From Bacteroidales bacterium UBA4116 (lineage in GTDB: Bacteria > Bacteroidota > Bacteroidia > Bacteroidales > Tannerellaceae): a stretch of DNA of 64,000 nucleotides. The notes beneath the pieces were generated by a model, which made no database searches, had not been told where the DNA came from, and saw only the letters and a list, made by a program, of their open reading frames with translations. Shown here piece by piece: positions 43,424-52,639 of the stretch (positions are counted from its first letter, which is position 1; each line of letters begins with the position of its first letter). The stretch spans positions 139,448-203,447 of the forward strand of contig DFXE01000002.1 in the NCBI GenBank assembly GCA_002381645.1, given 5' to 3'. Made by a program: the position numbers and the translations under genes.

Positions 43424-46168
43424 CTATAACTTTGCAGAAAAATTATAATTGCCCGACGGGACTTTAAATATGGCGTATTTTCCCTGTACGCTGATAAATT
43501 CGGCACCCTGCCCTGTTATTTTGTTTTTATCCTTATCACTTATTCCGGATTCACCAAGTGGAATATGTACCAAGGCTGAGGTATTACAGGGTATGCTAAT
43601 CTCCCAGCTGAAATTCTCAGCATTCTTTTTCCATGAACTTTTAATGAGTCCGTGAACCGAATGATAGGAGGCGTTTACATAAGATAAGTCATCAAACAGG
43701 CAAGGCTTCATTTCTATTTCTTTAAAACCTGTACTTCCCGTCATATTGCGGATGCCTCCGAGATATTCATAAAACCAGACTACCAGGTCGCCCAGTAACA
43801 TTACATGATTTGCCGAATTCATCGCCGGGTCAGCCGTATCACCGTTCCATAGTTCCCAGATGGTCGTTGCGCCTTTTTCAACCATATAACCCCAACTGGG
43901 GTAATCCCGGTTTGTTGCGATCTTCCAGGCAATCTCCGGCCGGCCATAATCGGAGAGTCCCCGCATAAGCCACTGGATACCTACAAGTCCGGTGCTGACA
44001 TGTCCGTTAAATTCACCCATTGTCTTCTCTACAATATTCCGGAATACCCCTTCTTTGTACGCATCCGGTACCATTCCATAGCACAGAGGCAGTAAGTTAG
44101 CCGTTACCGTATTATTACTGTACTGCATGGTCTGCTTATTTAGAAACTTTGCATTAAATGCCTCCCTTACGACAAGGCTTTGTTCATTGAAATTCTTTGC
44201 TTCTTCCGGCTTATCCAGTATGTTGGCAAAACGTTCCAACAGGTGTAACATCCGGTAATAAAAGGTCGTTCCCAACACTGCGGCTTCCGTTTTACGGGCA
44301 GGATCCTGCGAATGTATCATTTCCGGCTTTTCGGGGGGCATACACCAATCTCCATAGGTATCTTTCGTCATTATATGATCAACCATATACTTATCGCGCA
44401 TGTAATTCATCCATTTCTTCATTGATTCATAATGTTTCACAATAGGTTCTTTATTCCCGTATTGTTCATACAGCATGTTTGCAATAATAAGGTAAGCGCC
44501 CGGCCAGGTCATATTATCGGAATATATACTCCAATAATTAGGGGCTACATCCGGCACACTTCCGTCTTCCCGCTGAGCCTGTTCAATATCGTCCAGCCAT
44601 TTAGAGTATAAAACGTTATTATCGAAAATAAAGCTTTCTCCGTGTGAGCCTACCGCACGGTCGCCCAGCCAACCCATGCGTTCGTCGCGCTGCGGACAGT
44701 CGGTGGGCATACCGCGGTAATTTCCCCGTATTCCCCAGTACGCGTTTTTATAGATCTGGTTAATGGTAGGATCAGACGTTTCGAAATGTCCCGTTACTTC
44801 CATTTCATCATAAACGACCTGTCCTTCGAAGTTATCCAAAGTTGGCTTTCCCGGAAAACCCGTTATTTCCACATACCTGAAGCCATGATAAGTAAAAGAC
44901 GGTTCCCATATCTCCTCCTTGTCGCTTTTCAGCGTATATTTATCTGTTACCAATGCACTTCTCAGGTTATCCATATATAAGGTTCCGTCTTCTTTGAGCA
45001 ATTCGGCGAAACGCAGTTGTATCTGGTCGCCCGGTTTGCCATTCAGCTTCATGCGCAACCAGCCCACCATATTCTGTCCCATATCCAAAATGAACACTCC
45101 CGGATTTGTTTCGTGAATAGCTACCGGTCGCAAGACTTCCATAACTTTCATATTACGGTTTAATTGCGCTTCTAATCTACCTCCCGGCGCATCCACCAAT
45201 TCAGCCGCCACCCATTGTGAATCGTCAAATGACGGGGTATTCCATCCGGGCATCTCCATCCGGGCGTCATATTCTTCTCCGTCGAACTCATTGTTTGAGC
45301 GAATAGGTCCCCGGGCTGTTACCTTCCAACTGTTGTTAGTTGTAATCGTTTCCGATGTCAACCCGTCAGCATAGTCTATTTCCAATTGAAGAATCATTTT
45401 AGGATATCCAAAATGCCGGACACCCGGAATGCGCATAGAGAAATAACGTCCGTTACCTAAAACCACCCCTATGGCATTATTTCCCCCGGATAATAATCCG
45501 GTTACATCGAACGTATTATATTTAACGACCTTTGTATAATCTGTTGGTGTAGGTGAAAATACATGTCCGCCAATACGTTTCCCATTGATATATGCTTCAT
45601 AAAAGCCAATCCCCGAGATATATAATGTGGCTTTTTTTATTTCCTGTTTTTCCAGAGTGAATTCTTTGCGCAGGTAACGTGCCGACAACCGGGTTTTTCC
45701 CTCCAATACATCATCAGGAAAACTTTTGTCTAAACCAATCCATTTAGCTCTCCAGTCATCGTCGTGTAACAAACCCATTGTCCACACAGCCGGTTGACTC
45801 CATCCTGATATTCCTTTATTTGTGGTAACTTTTACTTTCCAATAGCATTCCATACGGCTTTCAAGTTTACTGCCGGCATAGACAACACCTATCGAGTTAT
45901 CGGAATTTACTTCTTCAGAATCCCACAGGTCGCCTTCATCTGCATTAAGTTTTTCTAATGACGACGCAATCAGTACGTGGTAAGAGAGTTGCTTTACATC
46001 TTTGCTTTGTGATGTTATTTCCCAGCTTAAAACCGGCAACAAAGAAGCTATACCTGTCGGATCGACAAGTTTTTCACAACGAAGATTTTCTATCGCAATT
46101 TCTGCCTTTTCCTTGCATGATGACAATAAAAGGCTTATAAACAGATAAATAAATAATAGCTTTTTCAT
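43424..46168 (-). CDS. Alpha-L-rhamnosidase GH78, lipoprotein
   Basis: Exo-acting rhamnosidase of 914 residues, started at ATG 46168 because MKKLLFIYLFISLLLSSC is a type II signal with lipobox LLSSC; the 18-codon upstream extension is not signal-like. N-terminal beta-sandwich domains (LRCEKLVDPTGIASLLPVLSWEI, the Bac_rhamnosid_N start) are followed by the (alpha/alpha)6 catalytic barrel. Its general-acid region is PTDCPQRDERMGWLGDR (about residue 490), with EKGATTIWELWNGD later. Probably surface-attached. It is the last gene of the rhamnoside locus, directly after susD. Confidence 0.92.
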   Translation of the reverse strand: MKKLLFIYLFISLLLSSCKEKAEIAIENLRCEKLVDPTGIASLLPVLSWEITSQSKDVKQLSYHVLIASSLEKLNADEGDLWDSEEVNSDNSIGVVYAGSKLESRMECYWKVKVTTNKGISGWSQPAVWTMGLLHDDDWRAKWIGLDKSFPDDVLEGKTRLSARYLRKEFTLEKQEIKKATLYISGIGFYEAYINGKRIGGHVFSPTPTDYTKVVKYNTFDVTGLLSGGNNAIGVVLGNGRYFSMRIPGVRHFGYPKMILQLEIDYADGLTSETITTNNSWKVTARGPIRSNNEFDGEEYDARMEMPGWNTPSFDDSQWVAAELVDAPGGRLEAQLNRNMKVMEVLRPVAIHETNPGVFILDMGQNMVGWLRMKLNGKPGDQIQLRFAELLKEDGTLYMDNLRSALVTDKYTLKSDKEEIWEPSFTYHGFRYVEITGFPGKPTLDNFEGQVVYDEMEVTGHFETSDPTINQIYKNAYWGIRGNYRGMPTDCPQRDERMGWLGDRAVGSHGESFIFDNNVLYSKWLDDIEQAQREDGSVPDVAPNYWSIYSDNMTWPGAYLIIANMLYEQYGNKEPIVKHYESMKKWMNYMRDKYMVDHIMTKDTYGDWCMPPEKPEMIHSQDPARKTEAAVLGTTFYYRMLHLLERFANILDKPEEAKNFNEQSLVVREAFNAKFLNKQTMQYSNNTVTANLLPLCYGMVPDAYKEGVFRNIVEKTMGEFNGHVSTGLVGIQWLMRGLSDYGRPEIAWKIATNRDYPSWGYMVEKGATTIWELWNGDTADPAMNSANHVMLLGDLVVWFYEYLGGIRNMTGSTGFKEIEMKPCLFDDLSYVNASYHSVHGLIKSSWKKNAENFSWEISIPCNTSALVHIPLGESGISDKDKNKITGQGAEFISVQGKYAIFKVPSGNYNFSAKL

Positions 46169-46270
46169 TATACAGACTTTAGATTTATGTTTAAAGAAAC
46201 TGATTTTTTGGTTTGAAAACAAATCAAGTTGCCTTAATTATTATCGGCAACTTGATTTTGTTAGTTTCTA

Positions 46271-47836
46271 TCAGGACCAGCCATCATTATTGGGGAATCC
46301 GTTTAGCCGGCATTCACGCTCAGGAATCGGAAATAATAACTTATATGGTTTGATATCATATGCTGCGTCAATCAAATGACACACCTGTCCGAGTTTGCGG
46401 GCTGCTTCCCTTAACCGTTCTTTTTCTTTTTTTCCATGTTCCGTCATAATTTCAATTGCACGTCCGGTTCGTAATAATTGATACCAGCGGTGATTTTCGA
46501 AAGCAACTTCCACACGTATTTCCTTAAATATAGCTTCACGAAGGAACGCCTGGTCGGAGTTTGTTATTTCATCGAGCCCGGCCCGTTTCCTGACATCATT
46601 GAGCAGAGGTAACGCTTCGCTTCCTTTTCCAATTTCATTCAGTGCTTCGGCTAAAATTAATTTTACGTATGCATAACGGTATACGGGAAAATTCTCGTCT
46701 GCACGCCCGTTAATTGTATAAGGTGGATGATAATACTTTTTGATGTATACGGCCGAATCTCCTCCAATTGACAGGTTTCCTCCAAATGATTCCTGATACA
46801 CCCTGTTAGCCGGATCAACAAAGAAATCAATGGATGCCTCTTTCCTTAAGTCGCCGGGCTCGTAAGCCAAAAGCATATCTAACGTGGGAGTGTTTGTTCC
46901 CGCCATGGCACCGGTCCATGCCGGATTGATTAAAGCCGCCCTCGAGTCACGCGGAGCAAAGCTGAATATATAGCTTGAATTCTCACCATCCAGTGAAGCA
47001 CTGAATTGAATTTCAAATATAGATTCAATATTATTTTTATTCTGCGTATCGAATACCCGCGCATACGCATCCTCTCCTCTTACCAGATCATAACCCAGTT
47101 TGGTTACTTCCGTCAACGCCGCTACCGCATTCTGATAATCATGTAGCGTCAGATGTATTTCCCCCATCAGTGTATACGCGGCTCCTTTTGTCAATCTGCC
47201 CTTATCGGCATCATTATCGTATTTCACCGGAAGATTTTCAATAGCAAAATTCACATCACCCTTCATAAAGGTGTATAATTCATCTACGGATGCTTTCTGT
47301 GCCGTAAAAGCATCGCCGGGTCCTGAGGTGTGTTTATCACGGAGAGGTACCTCGCCATACAGGCGAACCAAATGGAAATAGAGGAAAGCACGTATAAATT
47401 TTGCTTCTCCTTCATACTGTGTACCTTTTTCCGGCGTAGAGAATTCAACGTTTCCAATATTATCAATAACGGCATTGGCCTGCTGGATGCCGCGATAAAG
47501 CGTATTCCACACGTCCTGATTATAAATATTGGATGCTGTCATCAAAAAGTCGTTGATATCCTCCCGTTGCTGTACTCCCCTGTCTGTCTCGAAATACTGG
47601 AAATCCGTATTATCCGACCTCATTTCAGTCAGGGTATAAATAGCATTATTACCCGAACTATTATATAAGGACTGAAGTACATTGTATATGCCATTAACGG
47701 CGCTACCAATTTGTTCTTCCGTTTTATAATATGTTTTATCACTTGCGAAAGTATGCGGGTCAACATTTAATTTATCGCTGCAACCTGTTAATATGATCAG
47801 GATAAGCAGCAGCATATGTTTAATTATCTTTTTCAT
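46271..47836 (-). CDS. SusD/RagB-type glycan-binding lipoprotein
   Basis: Surface lipoprotein of 521 residues; MKKIIKHMLLLILIILTGC gives the lipobox at ATG 47836 (three codons of the upstream ATG are skipped). It has the SusD-like N-terminal TPR scaffold (GIYNVLQSLYN, DVWNTLYRGIQQANAVIDNI, AKFIRAFLYFHLVRLYGEVPL) and the C-terminal RagB half ending with the LLFPIPERECRLN signature. It caps the SusC barrel and captures oligosaccharide, here presumably rhamnose-containing. It sits 16 bases after susC. Confidence 0.93.
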   Translation of the reverse strand: MKKIIKHMLLLILIILTGCSDKLNVDPHTFASDKTYYKTEEQIGSAVNGIYNVLQSLYNSSGNNAIYTLTEMRSDNTDFQYFETDRGVQQREDINDFLMTASNIYNQDVWNTLYRGIQQANAVIDNIGNVEFSTPEKGTQYEGEAKFIRAFLYFHLVRLYGEVPLRDKHTSGPGDAFTAQKASVDELYTFMKGDVNFAIENLPVKYDNDADKGRLTKGAAYTLMGEIHLTLHDYQNAVAALTEVTKLGYDLVRGEDAYARVFDTQNKNNIESIFEIQFSASLDGENSSYIFSFAPRDSRAALINPAWTGAMAGTNTPTLDMLLAYEPGDLRKEASIDFFVDPANRVYQESFGGNLSIGGDSAVYIKKYYHPPYTINGRADENFPVYRYAYVKLILAEALNEIGKGSEALPLLNDVRKRAGLDEITNSDQAFLREAIFKEIRVEVAFENHRWYQLLRTGRAIEIMTEHGKKEKERLREAARKLGQVCHLIDAAYDIKPYKLLFPIPERECRLNGFPNNDGWS

Positions 47837-47852
47837 ATAGCTCATCGTATTT

Positions 47853-50800
47853 TTAAAAAGTTAAGTTTACTCCTAAAGAATATGTTCTCGGAACAGGGTA
47901 TGCCGTGTAATCAACTCCCGGAACCATGGTTCCCGATTTTGACCCGCTCGTTCCATAATTGGTTACTTCCGGATTACCATCGTAACCTGTGATAAGGAAC
48001 GCATTCTGAATACTGAAATAAACACGCGCATTCGACAAAATCCGCCCTATTCCATTACTGAAAGTGTAACCCAGTGTAATATTCTTTACCCACAGGTAAT
48101 CGTTATCGATTACCCAATCCGAATTCACATCACGATACATTACCCGTCCTCTGCTCGTACCCGATGCCGTAGGTATACGTCCGTTACCCGGCTGGCTCTC
48201 CGAACGGTATCTGTTTGCCATATCTTTTGTCACATTGAAAATACCGTCGGTATTATGAGTATATTCATACTGGGTTTTCAGCAACTGTCCGCCTACCGCA
48301 CCCGTCATCTGTATCCGGAGATCAAGGTTTTTATAGATAAGCGTATTCGTTATACCAAAGGTAAAATCAGGATATGGGTCGCCAATAATATCGAAATCAT
48401 TTACAGCTGTTATGTCCCCGCTTCCATCGACGTCCTTTACTTTCAGGTTTCCGGCAATGGCGCCCGGGAATTTCGGCACGTTCGGATCGTCTATCTCCGC
48501 CTGTGTGTATAAACCTTCCACTACATAGCCATAAAATAAACCTAATGGTTTTCCTACCATCGTAATATGCGTAGGGTTTTGTTCGCCACTGAAACCGGTT
48601 AAAATAGGCGCATTATCACGTCCCAATGAAATCACCTTATTTTTATTAAATGCAATATTTGCATTCGTAGTCCACATAAAATCAGAAGTGCGGATATTAC
48701 GGCTGTTCACACTGATTTCAAGCCCGGTATTCTGTAAATTTCCGTTATTCTCTTTGGCAGTAGTGTAACCGGATGACGCAGGCAATTCTACGTCGAGGAG
48801 TAAATCCTTGGTATTTCTTTTATAGAAGTCGACCAATAATAAGACACGGTCATTCAATATTCCGAAATCAATACCGGCATTCCATTCGTAAACTCTTTCC
48901 CAGCCCAAATTCGGATTCCCTACTTTTTCCATCTGACGTCCTCCGGCCAGTGAATTATGGAACACATAATTGGATTTGGTAATCTGGCTCATATAGGTAT
49001 AATTACCAATCTGGAAGTTGCCTGCCAACCCATAGGATGCTCTTAACTTCAGGTCGCTCAACCACTTTACATCCTTCAGGAAATATTCTTCGGAAAGTCG
49101 CCAGCCTATAGATCCCGACGGAAACATACCCCAACGGTTATCCTCTCCAAAACGTGATGAACCATCGCGACGGATTGTAGCCGTTAATAAATATTTTTGC
49201 TTATAATTATAGGTAGCCCTTGCCAGGTACGATATCAACGACCAGTCTTCAATCGATGTCCCCCAGGTTCCGATCCGGGATGCCGCATTCATGGTATGTA
49301 CTTCATCCGATGTATAATCATTCCCTGTAAAATCTCCGCTTTGGTTGGTTTGCGTCTGATAGGTAAATCCTAAAAGCGCGGTAAAGGAATGATTGCCTAT
49401 TTGTTTGTCGTATGTAAATGTATTTTCACTTGACCAGTTAAGATAAGATTGCTGGTAGTAGCGGCTCCAGGGAATAGTAGGGGGAGACTGGTTCGTTTCG
49501 CCTATTGTGGAAGGCCTGAACGATCTGTAATTACTTCCCGACCAGTCGGCATTAAATGCTGTTTTGAATTTAAGCCCCCTGATAAATTCGTATTCTGCGA
49601 ACAAGGTTGCTATCAGTCGTTGGGCTTCCGTATTCTGGTCGATCTCCTTCATGGATTGAACCGGGTTCTGATAACGCCAGGCTACTCCCGCCCCGTCATC
49701 GATCATTTCATTATATGATCCGTCCGGCTTGTATACCGGGGGGATCGGATTAGCTGCCGCCGCCCATCCTAATTCGGTAGAGCGTCCGTCGCCTCCCATC
49801 ATGTCACGGGTCTTTTTAGTAAAGGTTGGTGCAAGGCTTAATCCTAAGTTCAAGCCTTTCAAAAGGTTAGCATCTACATTTGCCCTGGCAGAGAAACGCT
49901 GGTAATCCGTATTGATCACAACACCGCTCTGATTGGTATAGCCTGCCGAAACATACGACATGATCTTTTCATTACCTCCGCTCACACTCAGGTTTATTTC
50001 ATTTACAGGAGCTATACGGGTGAGTTCGTCAAACCAATCCGTGCCTTTACCTAATGCTTCCGGATTCCTGTACAATTCAGGCACTTCCAGTCCGTTGTCT
50101 TCAAAACGTTCTTTCTGGAACTGTGCAAACTCCTGCGCATTCATCATATTTGGTTTTTCTTGTGGTATCACCTGTTGCAATCCGGTGAAAGCGCTTACCT
50201 GTACGCGCGGCGCACCGGTTTGGCCCCTGCGCGTAGTGACCAGTATTACACCATTTGCACCACGTGAACCGTAAATAGCTGTTGCCGAGGCATCTTTCAG
50301 AATGGTTATGGATGCAATATCCTGGGGTGGAATATCATTGATCGGATTGGATTTTTGCGAAGAGGTGGATGGCAAGGCAAATCCGTCGACAACGTATAAA
50401 GGCTGGCTATCTGCTCCCACGGCACCAAGCCCGCGTATCTGGATCTGTGGTCCGCCTCCCGGTATGCCGTTCGAGCTATTGATCATCACACCGGCAACCT
50501 GACCGGATAATGCCTGGTCTAAACCCGTCACAGGCATTTCTTTTACATTTTTCATACTGATATTAGCCACAGATGTTGTCACATCACGAGCACGCTGAGT
50601 ACCGTATCCTACAACCACCACTTCGTCGAGTGATTGAGAATCTTCCGTTAACCGGAGTGTTAAAGCTGTCCGATTGTCTACTGCGATTTCCTGTGTGTTA
50701 TAACCGATATAGGAAACCAGTAAAATGGCTCTTTCTGCAACAGCCAACGTAAATTTACCGTCCATATCCGTAATGGTACCATTTGTGGTCCCCTTTTCGG

Positions 50801-51278
50801 ATATGTTAGCCCCGATTACCGGATCTCCTCTTTCGTCAATGACTACTCCGGAAATCGTTTTCCTGTCCTGCCCGGTTATTCCCGCTATAGATGCGGATCT
50901 GTTCTGACTGCCGGTTTTCGCTAACAGTATATATTTATTTTCTATCTCATAACTTATATCCGTATTTCCAAATGCAATATCCAGCAATGAGGTAATTTTT
51001 ACTGTTTTGTCCTGTAAACTGACCTGTCTGTCGGTGTCTACGTCGCGGTTCCTGAATAAAACCAGATATTCGGTTTGATTCTCGATTTCGGAGATAATAT
51101 CCCGTATGGTAGGCCGGTCCGTACCTATTTTTATAAAAGTATTTTGTGCTTCCGTCTCAACCGCAAGCAGTGGGAAGACACATACGAATAGCATGAAAAG
51201 TGATATTCTCATAATTCTAAAATATTCCTTAATGATTTTATGCACACTAAAGAGTAGTAACAAAGTTTTAAATTTCAT
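47853..51278 (-). CDS. SusC/RagA-type TonB-dependent transporter with STN signalling domain
   Basis: Outer membrane importer of 1141 residues. The first 45 residues hold a long basic leader plus hydrophobic core (IMRISLFMLFVCVFPLLAVETEAQ). An STN/secretin-like domain (about 50-115) follows, the part that contacts an anti-sigma factor. Then come a carboxypeptidase-like domain (ISGVVIDERGDPVIGANISEKG), the SusC-type plug (YGTQRARDVTTSVANIS...ITILKDASATAIYGSRGANGVIL) and the barrel. The STN domain together with the neighbouring fecR and ECF sigma genes indicates cell-surface signalling of substrate presence. Paired with susD. Confidence 0.95.
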   Translation of the reverse strand: MKFKTLLLLFSVHKIIKEYFRIMRISLFMLFVCVFPLLAVETEAQNTFIKIGTDRPTIRDIISEIENQTEYLVLFRNRDVDTDRQVSLQDKTVKITSLLDIAFGNTDISYEIENKYILLAKTGSQNRSASIAGITGQDRKTISGVVIDERGDPVIGANISEKGTTNGTITDMDGKFTLAVAERAILLVSYIGYNTQEIAVDNRTALTLRLTEDSQSLDEVVVVGYGTQRARDVTTSVANISMKNVKEMPVTGLDQALSGQVAGVMINSSNGIPGGGPQIQIRGLGAVGADSQPLYVVDGFALPSTSSQKSNPINDIPPQDIASITILKDASATAIYGSRGANGVILVTTRRGQTGAPRVQVSAFTGLQQVIPQEKPNMMNAQEFAQFQKERFEDNGLEVPELYRNPEALGKGTDWFDELTRIAPVNEINLSVSGGNEKIMSYVSAGYTNQSGVVINTDYQRFSARANVDANLLKGLNLGLSLAPTFTKKTRDMMGGDGRSTELGWAAAANPIPPVYKPDGSYNEMIDDGAGVAWRYQNPVQSMKEIDQNTEAQRLIATLFAEYEFIRGLKFKTAFNADWSGSNYRSFRPSTIGETNQSPPTIPWSRYYQQSYLNWSSENTFTYDKQIGNHSFTALLGFTYQTQTNQSGDFTGNDYTSDEVHTMNAASRIGTWGTSIEDWSLISYLARATYNYKQKYLLTATIRRDGSSRFGEDNRWGMFPSGSIGWRLSEEYFLKDVKWLSDLKLRASYGLAGNFQIGNYTYMSQITKSNYVFHNSLAGGRQMEKVGNPNLGWERVYEWNAGIDFGILNDRVLLLVDFYKRNTKDLLLDVELPASSGYTTAKENNGNLQNTGLEISVNSRNIRTSDFMWTTNANIAFNKNKVISLGRDNAPILTGFSGEQNPTHITMVGKPLGLFYGYVVEGLYTQAEIDDPNVPKFPGAIAGNLKVKDVDGSGDITAVNDFDIIGDPYPDFTFGITNTLIYKNLDLRIQMTGAVGGQLLKTQYEYTHNTDGIFNVTKDMANRYRSESQPGNGRIPTASGTSRGRVMYRDVNSDWVIDNDYLWVKNITLGYTFSNGIGRILSNARVYFSIQNAFLITGYDGNPEVTNYGTSGSKSGTMVPGVDYTAYPVPRTYSLGVNLTF

Positions 51279-51408
51279 ATCTTTGCTAATTGTTAAGTAA
51301 GTACTAAGTATATTCTCACTGGTATTTTCTTTCCATTTTTAACGGCAGATGTTCCAGCATTTGCCGTTACTTATTATAAATTGTTTCTCATAGGCATTTC
51401 ATTTTTCG

Positions 51409-52464
51409 TTAGACATGTTGTTTACTAAGGGTGATAATATTTTTTTCCTCGTCTTTTTCTATTTTAAATTTATGTATATGCTGTATCATGCGTAATATCT
51501 CGTCTATGCCATCCCGTTGGCGAAATTTCCCCGTGTATTCCCACTGGAAAATTGAGGGGTCGTTTACGATAATTTGAACATCATAATAGAGTTGCAGTTT
51601 TTTTAGAATATTGATAAGTAATTCATTTTCGAAACTATATATACCATCTTTCCATAAAAAATAATCCCGGTGTGTGATCTTTCCCACACACATCTCTGTT
51701 GCTGAATTTAGTTTTTCGGCATCATTCCCTGCACGATCTTCGCCATTGCTATTGGATTGCCTCATCTGGTCTCCTATAATAGTTACCTGTTCATCCGGTT
51801 TTAATAAAACACCTTCTGATTTTCCCTCCGACAGATAAACATGCAGTGCTCCTTCAATCAGACTGGCCTGTACATACCCTTCCGAGGGATAGCTATACAC
51901 ATTAAACTTAGTTCCCAACACCCTCATTTCTACCCCCTGGCTATTTACTATAAATGGTTTTCCGGCATCTTTTGCCACATCAAAATACCCTTCTCCTTCT
52001 ATAGTTACCCGTCGTTCATTTCCGTTAAAGACAGAAGGATATGTTAATTTTGTCTGCGCATTAAGCCATACATTCGTCCCATCATGCAAAGTCAGATTAA
52101 CGCGTTGTCCGGCAGGAACGAATAATGTGTTGGTGGTATCTGAAATCAACGGTTTTGAAAAGTAACGGATAGTAATCATATGAGTGCAGATAATAAGCAA
52201 AGCCACCATGGCGGCATAACCGGCTGTTTTCAACATGATCCGGCGGATCTTCCTTTTCCTTACAACCTGATGGAATCTTATATATGCCTTACGACTTTCC
52301 TGTCCGTTATCGACTATGTGCGACACAGACAGTAAAGCATACATATTTTTACATTCGATAAATTGCTTTTGTAATTCATCATCAGATTCAACTTTTCTTA
52401 AAAACTCCAGCTTTTCGGATGGAGTTAATTCATCATGAAAGTATTTCTTTATTTGTTTTTCCAT
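51409..52464 (-). CDS. FecR-family anti-sigma factor
   Basis: Inner membrane regulator of 351 residues, started at ATG 52464 (MEKQIKKYFHDELTPSEKLE); the longer frame to 52590 runs through the A/T tract and is not credible. The N-terminal cytosolic sigma-binding region is followed by one helix (about 80-103, TAGYAAMVALLIICTHMITI). The periplasmic FecR domain (VPAGQRVNLTLHDGTNVWLNAQTKLTYPS) and a C-terminal DUF4974 domain that meets the STN domain of SusC complete it. It lies between GH78 and susC and probably controls the ECF factor encoded further upstream. Confidence 0.93.
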   Translation of the reverse strand: MEKQIKKYFHDELTPSEKLEFLRKVESDDELQKQFIECKNMYALLSVSHIVDNGQESRKAYIRFHQVVRKRKIRRIMLKTAGYAAMVALLIICTHMITIRYFSKPLISDTTNTLFVPAGQRVNLTLHDGTNVWLNAQTKLTYPSVFNGNERRVTIEGEGYFDVAKDAGKPFIVNSQGVEMRVLGTKFNVYSYPSEGYVQASLIEGALHVYLSEGKSEGVLLKPDEQVTIIGDQMRQSNSNGEDRAGNDAEKLNSATEMCVGKITHRDYFLWKDGIYSFENELLINILKKLQLYYDVQIIVNDPSIFQWEYTGKFRQRDGIDEILRMIQHIHKFKIEKDEEKNIITLSKQHV

Positions 52465-52510
52465 AGGATGTCTTTCTGGTAAGTAGACACCCCAGATGAA
52501 AAATTCCGCT

Positions 52511-52531
52511 AAAAAAAAAATTTTTTTTTTT
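52511..52531. repeat. A10-T11 tract before fecR
   Basis: Ten A directly followed by eleven T, a palindromic homopolymer pair 47 bases upstream of the fecR start codon, in the space after the GH78 gene. It could be a rigid bent-DNA element, a weak terminator or a slippage-prone spacer. Confidence 0.7.
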
Positions 52532-52639
52532 GATATAACCGCGAAAATTAACCGTATAAATAAAAATTTCCCTAGGGGAAAAGCAGTCAATCCCTGGGGA
52601 AATCAAAACAATACAGGATAAGTTAAATCAGCTGTAAGT

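Noticed and set aside
52465..52590. 42-codon N-terminal extension of the FecR protein
   Set aside because: It translates the A10-T11 tract into a Lys/Phe run and has no similarity to the anti-sigma domain.
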